A stretch of 9,201 bases of DNA. Origin: Candidatus Methanofastidiosia archaeon (GTDB lineage: Archaea; Methanobacteriota_B; Thermococci; Methanofastidiosales; Methanofastidiosaceae). Shown here piece after piece: positions 1-6,383 of this stretch. The stretch covers positions 1 through 9,201 of the forward strand of contig PWMA01000099.1 of the NCBI GenBank assembly GCA_003558335.1, written 5' to 3'. Below the pieces are notes generated by a model that did not search any database, was not told the origin of the DNA, and saw only the letters and a program-made list of their open reading frames with translations. Made by a program: the position numbers and the translations under genes. Positions within the stretch are counted from its first letter, which is position 1; each line of letters opens with the position of its first letter.

Positions 1-812
1 GATATGTAAATAAATTGAATTTAAGAGCCTCTGATTCCCACAAGGGCGACAATGGAAAGGTCTTGATTATAGGCGGCTCTAAAGAGTACCATGGAGCACC
101 AATTTACTCTTCTCTTGCTGCATCTTATTTAACAGATATTGTATATGTAGTAGCTCCAAAAAAATGCTCTAAAATTATAAAGTCGTATTCGCCTGACCTT
201 ATAGTTTTTCCAACTGAAGAAAATCACTTTGTTTTAGAGGATGTTGGATACTTGAAAACTATTTCTGAAAAGGTAGATTCAATATTATTGGGAGTGGGAA
301 TAGGGAGAGAACCTGAAACTGTAGAGATGATTACAACTTTTTTGAAGAATATTTCTGATAAAAAGATAATAATTGATGCCGATGGTCTTTTTTCGATTAA
401 AAGAAATCTTGATATTTTGAAACAAAATGAGGTATGTATAACACCCCATAGTTCGGAATATAAGATATTATTTGATGGACCGTTGACAGAGGACAATATT
501 CTACTCAATTCAGAAAAACATAAGATTACAATAGTTGCCAAAGGACAAGTTGATATTATTTCTGATGGGGAAAAAACTATTAAAAATTTAACTGGAAACT
601 CTGGAATGACAACTGGAGGAACTGGGGATATTTTATCAGGACTTATAACAGGATTTTCTTCTAAAGGTGATCTTTTTGAAGCTTCTTGCGCTGGAACATT
701 CTTAAATGGTGTTATAGGTGAAATAACTGCAGATGAATTAGGAATGAATTTTAGAAGCTCTGATATGCTAGATAGGATACCCAAAGCTCTAAACTTCTGT
801 AATAAATTTTAA
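1..812 (+). CDS. nnrD: ADP/ATP-dependent NAD(P)H-hydrate dehydratase, 5'-truncated by the window
   Basis: Repairs hydrated NADH/NADPH (NADHX/NADPHX) by ATP- or ADP-driven dehydration in the cytoplasm; ribokinase-like fold of the YjeF C-terminal/CARKD family. Counting from the TTG at 15, visible hallmarks are SHKGDNGKVLIIGGS (8-22), the IIDADGL strand (119-125), ITPHSSE (142-148), and the nucleotide-binding loop GNSGMTTGGTGD (194-205), whose last Asp is the family's catalytic base. The frame stays open from base 3 through the TTG at 15, and family members normally have residues before the SHKG motif, so TTG 15 is probably not the start and the gene enters from the left. Many homologues carry an N-terminal NAD(P)HX epimerase domain (NnrE); whether this one does cannot be seen. 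It converges on the PfpI gene, leaving only 7 bases between stop codons. Confidence 0.93.
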   Translation, partial: YVNKLNLRASDSHKGDNGKVLIIGGSKEYHGAPIYSSLAASYLTDIVYVVAPKKCSKIIKSYSPDLIVFPTEENHFVLEDVGYLKTISEKVDSILLGVGIGREPETVEMITTFLKNISDKKIIIDADGLFSIKRNLDILKQNEVCITPHSSEYKILFDGPLTEDNILLNSEKHKITIVAKGQVDIISDGEKTIKNLTGNSGMTTGGTGDILSGLITGFSSKGDLFEASCAGTFLNGVIGEITADELGMNFRSSDMLDRIPKALNFCNKF

Positions 813-825
813 TATTATATTACAG
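797..825. terminator. Inverted repeat shared by two convergent gene ends
   Basis: CTGTAATA (797-804) and TATTACAG (818-825) form a perfect 8-bp stem around a 13-base AT-rich loop. The repeat contains both stop codons: TAA at 810-812 for the plus-strand gene and 822-820 for the minus-strand gene. A symmetric hairpin here could end or protect transcripts from both sides. There is no long T run after it, so termination is inferred from position and symmetry only. Confidence 0.4.
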
Positions 826-1329
826 ATTGCTTTCAATATAGTTGATTATAACGTTTGCCCATTCATTTGCAGCGTCAGGACCATTAGCTGTTATTATCCT
901 TCCATCCATTACAACATCTTTATCTTCAAAAGTAACATTTTCCTTTTCAAATATATCAGCCCCACCCCACACAGTAGCCTTTCTACCATCAAGAATGCCT
1001 GATTTTGCCATTATATTTGGTGCGTAACATATTCCACCCAATAATCTTTCTGTTTTTTCTGATTCTTTTAGGTACTGATGAAGGGTCTTATCATCTATAA
1101 GATTAATAGTTCCCGGCCCTCCAACCAATAAAAATGCATCGTATTCTTCTAGATTAATCTCTTCAATACCTTTAACTTCAATTTTTTTTCCGAATTTACT
1201 CCATGCTGTTCCATTTTTGTGGGAAACAACATCTACATTGTATCCTTTTTGCTCAAATACGGATTTTGGAATAAATAATTCTTCATCCCTAAACCCTTCT
1301 TGTGCAACCCACATCAAAATATCAACCAT
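820..1329 (-). CDS. DJ-1/PfpI family protein (class I glutamine amidotransferase-like)
   Basis: A 169-aa single-domain DJ-1/PfpI protein, a family with protease, chaperone, glyoxalase/deglycase and redox-sensing members. Glu11 (VAQEGFRDEE), the LLVGGPG turn (67-73) and the nucleophile elbow GGICYAP with Cys101 are visible. The residue after the cysteine is Tyr, where the PfpI proteases have His, so a Cys-His protease dyad is not present in the usual form; detoxification or redox sensing is more likely. The ATG is supported by GGAGG at 1336-1340, six bases upstream. It lies 27 bases behind the DsrE-like gene and is the last gene of the Rieske - DsrE - PfpI cluster. The exact activity cannot be assigned from sequence. 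Confidence 0.88.
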   Translation of the reverse strand: MVDILMWVAQEGFRDEELFIPKSVFEQKGYNVDVVSHKNGTAWSKFGKKIEVKGIEEINLEEYDAFLLVGGPGTINLIDDKTLHQYLKESEKTERLLGGICYAPNIMAKSGILDGRKATVWGGADIFEKENVTFEDKDVVMDGRIITANGPDAANEWANVIINYIESNL

Positions 1330-1356
1330 ATTATACCTCCGTTAAATAATATAGGG

Positions 1357-1722
1357 TTATATTGCTATTATTTCATAGCCTTTTTCTACATACCTTGCCA
1401 TACTTGGATGTCCAAATAATTCGTCACATAAGTTTAAATTTTGTTTTTTTGCTTCTTCAATAGTTCCACTCTTTGTAGCACAAGCTTTACACACACAATC
1501 TATTAATCCCATTTCCTTAACTTTAATATAATGTTGGTGTAAAGGATTGTTTGATTCATTTAGTTTTCCAATCAGTGCAGTTGCTGAACCCTCAATTATT
1601 AGTTTTATATTGTGTCCCCTTGCTTGAAATTCAATAGTATTTATCAAAACATGTATAAAACACATTGGATCTCCATTAAATGCAAAAATTGCAATCTTTT
1701 TTCTGCTCGATAACTCAGCCAT
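1357..1722 (-). CDS. DsrE/DsrF-like sulfur-relay family protein
   Basis: A 121-aa cytoplasmic protein resembling the DsrE/YchN fold: an N-terminal KKIAIFAFNGDPM strand-loop, a central IKLIIEGSAT strand (39-48), and a cysteine-rich segment DCVCKACATKSG (75-86) followed by GYEIIAI at the end. Cysteines are at 21, 76, 78, 81 and 99; the CxCxxC cluster is the natural place for sulfur or persulfide handling, or metal binding. There are no membrane segments or signal. It sits between the Rieske ferredoxin (24-base gap) and the PfpI gene (27-base gap), so the three are probably one transcript. The Shine-Dalgarno is weak (TTGAGAT). A small hairpin, AATATA (1348-1353) and TATATT (1358-1363), covers its stop codon. 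Family assignment is fair; substrate unknown. Confidence 0.72.
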   Translation of the reverse strand: MAELSSRKKIAIFAFNGDPMCFIHVLINTIEFQARGHNIKLIIEGSATALIGKLNESNNPLHQHYIKVKEMGLIDCVCKACATKSGTIEEAKKQNLNLCDELFGHPSMARYVEKGYEIIAI

Positions 1723-1746
1723 TTATCTCAACTCGTATTTCATTAT

Positions 1747-2073
1747 TTATATTTTTACCAAGAGGTCTTCTCCATCTACCTTTACTTCATACTTTTCCAA
1801 ATCGTTGACTTTTATCTTTAGTATCGGTATTTTGGGCCCAGATATCGCTTTTCCAGTAGTTATATCAAACTTGGATTTATGTTTTGGGCAAGTCACAATA
1901 TTTCCTTCAAGCTCTCCTTTTGAAAGATCTCCTTTTCTGTGTGGGCATCTATTATTAACAGCGTAATATTTTCCACCTATGTTTGAAACTAAAATCTCTT
2001 TTTCTTGAATTTCAAATTTTTTCATACTATCAGATTCAACCTCTGCTACGCTACCTATCTTTACAAATTCCAT
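1747..2073 (-). CDS. Rieske [2Fe-2S] ferredoxin, small soluble type
   Basis: A 108-aa one-electron carrier with the complete Rieske ligand set: Cys43-Pro-His45, then 16 residues to Cys62-Pro-Lys-His65. It has no membrane anchor and no disulfide cysteines, so it resembles the soluble Rieske ferredoxins of bacterial dioxygenases and NirD-like proteins rather than cytochrome bc1 subunits. The sequence after the cluster (KSKFDITTGKAISGP) is typical of that group. No oxygenase or nitrite reductase partner is in the window. The start is fixed by GGAG at 2079-2082, five bases before the ATG. It is the first gene of the Rieske - DsrE - PfpI cluster; the combination suggests redox or reactive-sulfur stress, which is inference. 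Confidence 0.9.
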   Translation of the reverse strand: MEFVKIGSVAEVESDSMKKFEIQEKEILVSNIGGKYYAVNNRCPHRKGDLSKGELEGNIVTCPKHKSKFDITTGKAISGPKIPILKIKVNDLEKYEVKVDGEDLLVKI

Positions 2074-2084
2074 ATTATCTCCAT

Positions 2085-2098
2085 AATTATTGATAATT
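2085..2098. promoter_or_regulatory. Palindrome in the Rieske leader; possible operator
   Basis: AATTAT-TG-ATAATT is a perfect palindrome lying just ahead of the Shine-Dalgarno of the Rieske gene. It contains TATTGATAAT (2088-2097), which recurs exactly at 2492-2501 ahead of the HTH gene. A shared binding site is possible, but the DNA is very AT-rich and chance is not excluded. I see no convincing TATA box for the Rieske cluster in 2099-2170. Confidence 0.25.
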
Positions 2099-2164
2099 TG
2101 GCCTTATTAAAGTTTATTATTTTAACATAAAAGTCAATAAATAAAAAAAGTAGTTTAATTGATA

Positions 2165-2204
2165 TTTTTAAAAATAAAAAAGAAAAGATATATAATCTTT
2201 TCTT
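2165..2204 (-). terminator. Hairpin plus T-rich tract after the HTH gene
   Basis: On the minus strand a 10-bp perfect stem, AAGAAAAGAT (2204-2195) with ATCTTTTCTT (2189-2180), has a 5-base loop. It begins four bases after the HTH gene's stop codon and runs straight into TTTTATTTTT. This matches both a hairpin-type intrinsic terminator and the U-tract terminator usual in archaea. It separates the HTH gene from the Rieske cluster. Confidence 0.65.
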
Positions 2205-2207
2205 ATA

Positions 2208-2444
2208 TTAATTTCCGTATTCCCCTTTATAGCGTATCTTTTTTAACGGACCTTCGTAGTAGATTTCTACTTCTTCATTAAGATACTCATATAGGTACCT
2301 TTCAACTGTACTTCGGGGTATGTCTGTATCATTAACAAGTTCTTGAATAAAATAGTCTCTTCCACTGTTTGTCTTCTGTTTTAGAAGAACCCTTAATTCT
2401 TTGATACGCCTTTCTCTAGTTTCAAATTGTCTTCTCCATCCCAT
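2208..2444 (-). CDS. Small helix-turn-helix DNA-binding protein
   Basis: A 78-aa basic protein with no recognised name. The N-terminal half is a charged helix (RRQFETRERRIKELRVLLKQ). The centre, FIQELVNDTDIPRSTVERYLYEYL, reads as a helix-turn-helix with recognition helix PRSTVERYL, and the end (YYEGPLKKIRYKGEYGN) could form a winged hairpin. The start is corrected here: an in-frame GTG at 2453 lies inside GAGGTG (2451-2456), which is the Shine-Dalgarno for the ATG at 2444, six bases on. The gene has its own TATA box, an operator-like palindrome between TATA box and start, and a terminator, so it is probably a single-gene, possibly self-regulated unit. Targets are unknown; neighbouring clusters are candidates. 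Confidence 0.7.
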   Translation of the reverse strand: MGWRRQFETRERRIKELRVLLKQKTNSGRDYFIQELVNDTDIPRSTVERYLYEYLNEEVEIYYEGPLKKIRYKGEYGN

Positions 2445-2485
2445 ATTTTTCACCTCTAGTGCTAATAGATATCTGATTTATGGAT

Positions 2486-2509
2486 TACTAATATTGATAA
2501 TCATTAGTA
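2486..2509. promoter_or_regulatory. Operator-like inverted repeat ahead of the HTH gene
   Basis: TACTAAT (2486-2492) and ATTAGTA (2503-2509) are perfect inverted arms 10 bases apart. They lie between the TATA box and the expected transcription start of the HTH gene, where a bound repressor would block initiation. Further CTAAT copies occur at 2462, 2532 and 2560. Autoregulation by the 78-aa protein is inferred. Confidence 0.4.
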
Positions 2510-2522
2510 TATAAATCTTTTG
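2508..2522 (-). promoter_or_regulatory. Archaeal promoter (BRE + TATA box) of the HTH gene
   Basis: On the minus strand CAAAAGATTTATATA gives a purine-rich BRE-like AAAAGA followed by TTTATATA, close to the archaeal TATA consensus. Transcription would start about 25 bases on, near 2485, giving a leader of roughly 40 bases with the Shine-Dalgarno at its end. Thirteen bases (2510-2522) are identical to the promoter-like sequence at 6525-6537. Confidence 0.65.
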
Positions 2523-2610
2523 GTTTTATAGCTAATCATAATTGTAAATAATTAATTAACTAATATCAATTATTTTTAATATTAATAGTTAACTATATGG
2601 AACATTAATT

Positions 2611-2632
2611 ATTAAAATAACAAATAAAAAAA
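2611..2632 (-). terminator. T-rich tract after trpS
   Basis: Directly after the trpS stop codon the minus strand reads TTTTTTTATTTGTTATTTTA, with no clear hairpin. Runs of U alone are sufficient for intrinsic termination by archaeal RNA polymerase, so this is the likely end of the trpB2 - NAD kinase - trpS transcript. Confidence 0.5.
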
Positions 2633-3751
2633 TTAATCCTTTAAAAGGAATTTATCCAAAACATCTTTTGCCCTTTCTCTGTTTTCTTGATGTCTTGTAA
2701 TAAACTTTACAAGTTTATCACTTAAAAGAGTTTTACATTCTCCACAGAAGACCTCTCCTTTTTTACATCCATCCTGAATCTCTTTTATTTTTTCATCATC
2801 CTCTTCAAAAATAAAGTATAGGTATTGATATATTGTACAGGTTAAAGGATTTCCACCTTTTTCCTTATGTTCTTTAATAGTCTGTCCGCCACCTGTGAAC
2901 GCTCTTTTTATCTTTCTATCAACTTCTTCTGGTGAGTCGACAGAAAAAATTGCTGTATCACTTTTTGATGCTGACATCTTACCACTAGGACCTTCGAGCC
3001 CTGGAAGAAACATATTGTGTATTGCAGCTGGTTTATAGTATCCAAGCTTTGGAGCTACATCTCTTGTAATTCTCCAATATGGGTCTTGATCAATTGCCGC
3101 TGGAATTAATACTGGAACATTTTTTTCATTTAAAAATGAGGGTAAAAAACAAGGTGCTGCTTGAACAGATGGAAAAAATACAATTCCAATATTTGTTGAG
3201 TTCTTGAAACCAAACACGGCTTTTGCTGTAGAAGTTGTTACATTTTTTGCAATTTGTATTGATATCTTGTAAAGTGTTTTAGCATAATCTATATTAGAAA
3301 AAATAAACGTTTTTTTAGGGTCAAATCCTAATGCAATAACATCTAGCGCATTTTCATAGGCAAAAGCATGAGTCTGCTCAAGTGTTAGATCTGGCCTCAT
3401 CATAAATTTTTCATCATCAGTCATTTGAAAATAGAAATCACAATTAAATTTATCTTGTAACCATTTACAAAATATCCAAGGAATTAGGTGGCCAAGATGA
3501 GTATCTCCTGAAGGGCCTCTGCCTGTGTAAAGGGCAAATTTTTCTCCTTCTTCATACTTTTTTAAAATCCATCCAAGATCTCTATGTGAAAAGAATAATT
3601 TTCTCCTAAGAAACGGATGTAATTCCCCTGTATGTCTTTTAATTCTATCCAATAATTCATCAGTAAGAACATCTGTTCCAAACTTTTTTATGAGCTTATT
3701 ATAGTCAATTTCTCCTTCTACCTCCCAAGGAGTAACAATAGACTTTTCCAT
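2633..3751 (-). CDS. trpS: Tryptophanyl-tRNA synthetase, archaeal/eukaryotic type
   Basis: Class Ic synthetase that activates tryptophan with ATP and charges tRNA-Trp in the cytoplasm. The 372-aa length is normal for archaeal enzymes. Visible are VTPWEVEG (6-13), typical of the archaeal/eukaryotic form; the HIGH-equivalent HLGH (85-88) in TGRGPSGDTHLGH; the Gln/Asp-rich active-site strand IPAAIDQDPYWRITRD (216-231); and KMSAS (258-262). The conserved tail has CGEC (336-339) and HQENRE (354-359). It is the last gene of the trpB2 - NAD kinase - trpS run, 36 bases behind the kinase gene; no strong Shine-Dalgarno or separate promoter is visible. With a Trp-rich leader ORF upstream of trpB2, it is a plausible member of a tryptophan-controlled operon. 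Confidence 0.97.
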   Translation of the reverse strand: MEKSIVTPWEVEGEIDYNKLIKKFGTDVLTDELLDRIKRHTGELHPFLRRKLFFSHRDLGWILKKYEEGEKFALYTGRGPSGDTHLGHLIPWIFCKWLQDKFNCDFYFQMTDDEKFMMRPDLTLEQTHAFAYENALDVIALGFDPKKTFIFSNIDYAKTLYKISIQIAKNVTTSTAKAVFGFKNSTNIGIVFFPSVQAAPCFLPSFLNEKNVPVLIPAAIDQDPYWRITRDVAPKLGYYKPAAIHNMFLPGLEGPSGKMSASKSDTAIFSVDSPEEVDRKIKRAFTGGGQTIKEHKEKGGNPLTCTIYQYLYFIFEEDDEKIKEIQDGCKKGEVFCGECKTLLSDKLVKFITRHQENRERAKDVLDKFLLKD

Positions 3752-3787
3752 AATATCAGATTAACCTGGTTTTAATTCTTTTTAAAC

Positions 3788-4891
3788 TTAATCTTTTCTT
3801 ATATCTTTTCTTTGTGCCATTCTATAACCACAAACTACAAGATTTTTTCCCTTTAACTCATTATCTAATTCTTCATCTCCAGTATCAACTAAAAGAAAAG
3901 GGGTATTTTCTAATTTTTGTGGAGTTGCTATAATAATTATATTTTTTTTTCCAACTTTTCTCAAAACTCTACTTGATAGTTGTTGATTTCCTCTACCAAA
4001 AACAAACCCTTGGGCACCTATAGGACTTACTATTATTTTTACACTTTTTTCCTCTTTCAAATACTCTAAAATAGTCTTTTCGTTCACATCACTTGCAATA
4101 AGTTTTTCGTTCTTTATTAGGTCTATACCAAGAATTGTCTTTTTTATACCCATAACTTCTGCAATTTTTGCTGTTGTAGATCCTGCACCCACTATATATA
4201 ATGAACCATCTGTCATAAATTCACTTGCAAAAACAGCAATGCCTTCTTTTGCTAGCTCTTCGTCTTGTCCCTCAAACATAGTTTTAGCATCTTGGATTAG
4301 GTTTGGCATGTATGGGGTTTTTAGATATCCATATAGGTTCATTTTAAATCTATCCGCCCTATAACTATTTTCATCTATATCTAATACATCTGAATCTTTA
4401 AATTTTGATTTTTCTTCTACAAAAACCTTTAAAATATCTGAGGCCGCTTTTGGATTAATTGCAAATACAGAAGAAAACATTTTTACTCCTGATGGTATTC
4501 CGATTACAGGAATTTCTATGCCAATACTTTCACATACATCTCTTGCAGTTCCGTCACCACCACAGAATATAATAAGATCAACTTTTTTTTCCTTGAATAC
4601 TTCTATAGTATTCAAAGTATCTTCCTTGCTAGTCAATTCATTGACTTTAGAAACTACTTCATATTCAAAATCACTGTTTTTTAAGAGATCTTCTCCCATC
4701 TCACCAGAAGGAACTAAAAATTTTATATCTTTTATAAAACCAAGAGATTCAAAAAATAATCTAGCTCTTTTTTCTGATACCTTTTCTGCACCCATTTCTA
4801 GTGCTTTTTCATAAAGGCCATCAGTTCCTTTTAATCCTACAGAACCACCCATGCCTGAGATTGGATTGATTAAAAAACCAATGATCTTCAT
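3788..4891 (-). CDS. ATP-NAD kinase-like protein (COG3199 type)
   Basis: A 367-aa protein with the diacylglycerol/NAD-kinase fold: NPISGMGG at 9-16, the phosphate-binding GGDGTARDV at 111-119, GIPSGVKMFSSVFA (131-144), GAGSTT (235-240) and IGAQGFVFGRGNQQLSS (291-307). These are the signatures of the archaeal 'predicted polyphosphate- or ATP-dependent NAD kinase' group, distinct in sequence from classical NadK; phosphorylation of NAD to NADP is the expected but, for this group, less tested reaction. It contains no tryptophan. It follows trpB2 by 28 bases, which carry a hairpin and T run, so its expression may be lower than trpB2. The Shine-Dalgarno is weak (GTGGTAAA before the ATG). Its position between trpB2 and trpS is unexplained by pathway. 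Confidence 0.87.
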   Translation of the reverse strand: MKIIGFLINPISGMGGSVGLKGTDGLYEKALEMGAEKVSEKRARLFFESLGFIKDIKFLVPSGEMGEDLLKNSDFEYEVVSKVNELTSKEDTLNTIEVFKEKKVDLIIFCGGDGTARDVCESIGIEIPVIGIPSGVKMFSSVFAINPKAASDILKVFVEEKSKFKDSDVLDIDENSYRADRFKMNLYGYLKTPYMPNLIQDAKTMFEGQDEELAKEGIAVFASEFMTDGSLYIVGAGSTTAKIAEVMGIKKTILGIDLIKNEKLIASDVNEKTILEYLKEEKSVKIIVSPIGAQGFVFGRGNQQLSSRVLRKVGKKNIIIIATPQKLENTPFLLVDTGDEELDNELKGKNLVVCGYRMAQRKDIRKD

Positions 4892-4900
4892 TTTACCACT

Positions 4901-4929
4901 AAATAAAAAAATGGGAGGATTAATCCTCC
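4901..4929 (-). terminator. Hairpin plus T run spanning the trpB2 stop codon
   Basis: GGAGGATTAATCCTCC (4914-4929) is a perfect 16-bp palindrome; as RNA on the minus strand it folds as GGAGGA, loop UUAA, UCCUCC, with the trpB2 stop codon (4922-4920) in the loop. It is followed at once by CATTTTTTTATTT (4913-4901). This is the strongest hairpin-plus-U terminator in the window. Lying between trpB2 and the NAD kinase gene, it would give partial read-through or processing within the operon; ribosomes reaching the stop codon would disrupt it. Confidence 0.65.
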
Positions 4930-6287
4930 TCTATCTTTGGAAGTCTTTGAAGTGATTGTTTTACAAGCTCTGCCGGGTACTCATAATCTGCAAGTTTTCC
5001 ATCTCGGTATAATTCGTATGAAGTAAGGTCAAAATGTCCATGTCCACTTGCGCTGAATAGGATTACTTTTTCTTCTCCTGTTTGTTTACACTTTTTTGCC
5101 TCTTCTATTGCAGATTTAACTGCATGTGCTGTCTCCGGAGCTAAAACGTGACCTTCTGTTTGAGCAAACAATATTGCCGCCTCAAATACTTCATTCTGAT
5201 GATATGCCTGGGCCTCAATAATTTTTTGATCGTAAAGTGCACTCACTATTGGGGAGTCTCCGTGATATCTTAATCCACCTGCATGTATGCCTGGCGGAAC
5301 AAAGTCATGTCCTAAAGTGTACATTTTAGCTATTGGCCCCAACTTTGTTGAATCGCCATAATCAAATGCATACATTCCTTTAGTTAGCGTTGGACAAGAG
5401 TACGGCTCAACGGCAACAACTCTCAAATCTTTTTTGTCACCCTTAAGTTTGTCATGCAAGAATGGGAAAGAAATACCTGAGAAGTTGGAACCTCCTCCTA
5501 CACAACCTATTACTATGTCGGGATAACTCTCTTCCATTTTCAGCTGCTCCTTTGACTCAAGGCCAAGTACAGTTTGGTGCATACATACGTGATTTAATAC
5601 ACTTCCTAATGAATACTTTGTTTCATCATGAGTGGCAGCATCCTCTACAGCTTCAGATATGGCTATTCCAAGACTTCCAGGATGGTTTGGATCTTCTTGG
5701 AGCATTGATCTTCCGGAATTTGTTCTATCGCTTGGACTTGGAAATACTTCTGCACCCCACAAATGAATGAGATTTCTCCTGTAAGGTTTTTGATCATAAC
5801 TTACTCTTACCATATATACTCTACATGTTATGTCAAATAAGCTCGTTGCATAACTCAATGCAGATCCCCACTGGCCAGCACCTGTTTCAGTTGTTATGGT
5901 TTGCGTACCCTCTTTCATATTGTAGTATGCTTGAGGTACTGCTGTGTTAGGTTTGTGACTTCCAGCAGGAGAAACTCCTTCCCATTTGAAGTATATTTTT
6001 GCAGGAGTTTTCAATGCTTTCTCAAGTCTCACAGCTCTATAAAGTGGTGAAGGTCTCCATACAGCATAAATATCAAGAATTTCCTTGGGAATATTTATCC
6101 ACCTTTCTTGGGAAACCTCCTGTTTTAGGATCTCCATTGGAAAGATTACGGAAAGCTCTTCCAATGTGGCTCTTTTAAGTGTTCTAGGACTGTATACAGG
6201 TGGCAGAGGTTTTGGGAGATCTGCCTGTATGTTATACCATCTTTTTGGCATATCGTTTTCGTCCAAAAATATTTTGGTTTTTTCCAT
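4920..6287 (-). CDS. trpB2: Tryptophan synthase beta chain, TrpB2 type
   Basis: PLP enzyme joining indole to a serine-derived aminoacrylate to make L-tryptophan. The 455-aa length, long N-terminal extension and the GVSPAGSHKPNTA motif mark the TrpB2 subgroup rather than TrpB1, which partners TrpA. Lys112 is the PLP Schiff-base lysine; ETGAGQWGSA (134-143), the phosphate-binding GGGSN (264-268) and SASGHGHFD (412-420) are intact. TrpB2 proteins generally do not form the standard complex with TrpA and some prefer O-phosphoserine; indole salvage is a common proposal. No trpA is present in the window. The start is certain: AAGGAGG at 6294-6300 lies six bases before the ATG. It leads the trpB2 - NAD kinase - trpS run and lies about 130 bases downstream of an ORF ending in three Trp codons. 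Confidence 0.96.
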   Translation of the reverse strand: MEKTKIFLDENDMPKRWYNIQADLPKPLPPVYSPRTLKRATLEELSVIFPMEILKQEVSQERWINIPKEILDIYAVWRPSPLYRAVRLEKALKTPAKIYFKWEGVSPAGSHKPNTAVPQAYYNMKEGTQTITTETGAGQWGSALSYATSLFDITCRVYMVRVSYDQKPYRRNLIHLWGAEVFPSPSDRTNSGRSMLQEDPNHPGSLGIAISEAVEDAATHDETKYSLGSVLNHVCMHQTVLGLESKEQLKMEESYPDIVIGCVGGGSNFSGISFPFLHDKLKGDKKDLRVVAVEPYSCPTLTKGMYAFDYGDSTKLGPIAKMYTLGHDFVPPGIHAGGLRYHGDSPIVSALYDQKIIEAQAYHQNEVFEAAILFAQTEGHVLAPETAHAVKSAIEEAKKCKQTGEEKVILFSASGHGHFDLTSYELYRDGKLADYEYPAELVKQSLQRLPKIEED

Positions 6288-6293
6288 TTTTAT

Positions 6294-6300
6294 CCTCCTT
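6294..6300 (-). promoter_or_regulatory. Strong Shine-Dalgarno of trpB2
   Basis: AAGGAGG with six bases to the ATG, the best ribosome-binding site in the window. Just before it, CTTTA (6323-6319) can pair with TAAAG (6302-6298), which takes the first three bases of the site into a stem. The T6 run at 6317-6312 lies inside that loop. Confidence 0.75.
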
Positions 6301-6336
6301 TAATATTGTTTAAAAAACTAAAGTATAATTCAACAG

Positions 6337-6344
6337 TATAAATA
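6337..6344 (-). promoter_or_regulatory. Possible TATA box directly ahead of trpB2
   Basis: TATTTATA on the minus strand would place a start near 6314, leaving a short leader with the Shine-Dalgarno. There is no good BRE in front of it. If this is the real trpB2 promoter, the Trp-rich leader ORF would not be on the trpB2 mRNA, so it is the main alternative to the attenuator model. Confidence 0.3.
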
Positions 6345-6383
6345 AGACCTCTAATTGTTTAGATATCTATCTATACAAAATCC

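Noticed and set aside
15..17. TTG as the start of the NAD(P)H-hydrate dehydratase gene
   Set aside because: The frame is open to the window edge and homologues extend further upstream; no Shine-Dalgarno precedes it.
224..784. Long minus-strand ORF antisense to the NAD(P)H-hydrate dehydratase gene
   Set aside because: It is a shadow frame of a gene with clear family motifs; its translation shows no recognisable domain.
842..1027. Plus-strand ORF antisense to the PfpI gene
   Set aside because: It lies wholly within a well-supported coding region and shows no family features. The same applies to the plus-strand frames at 4518-4814, 5462-5770, 6085-6303 and 7128-7343.
2451..2453. GTG as the start of the HTH protein (81 aa)
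   Set aside because: The GTG is part of GAGGTG, which is correctly spaced as the Shine-Dalgarno for ATG 2444.
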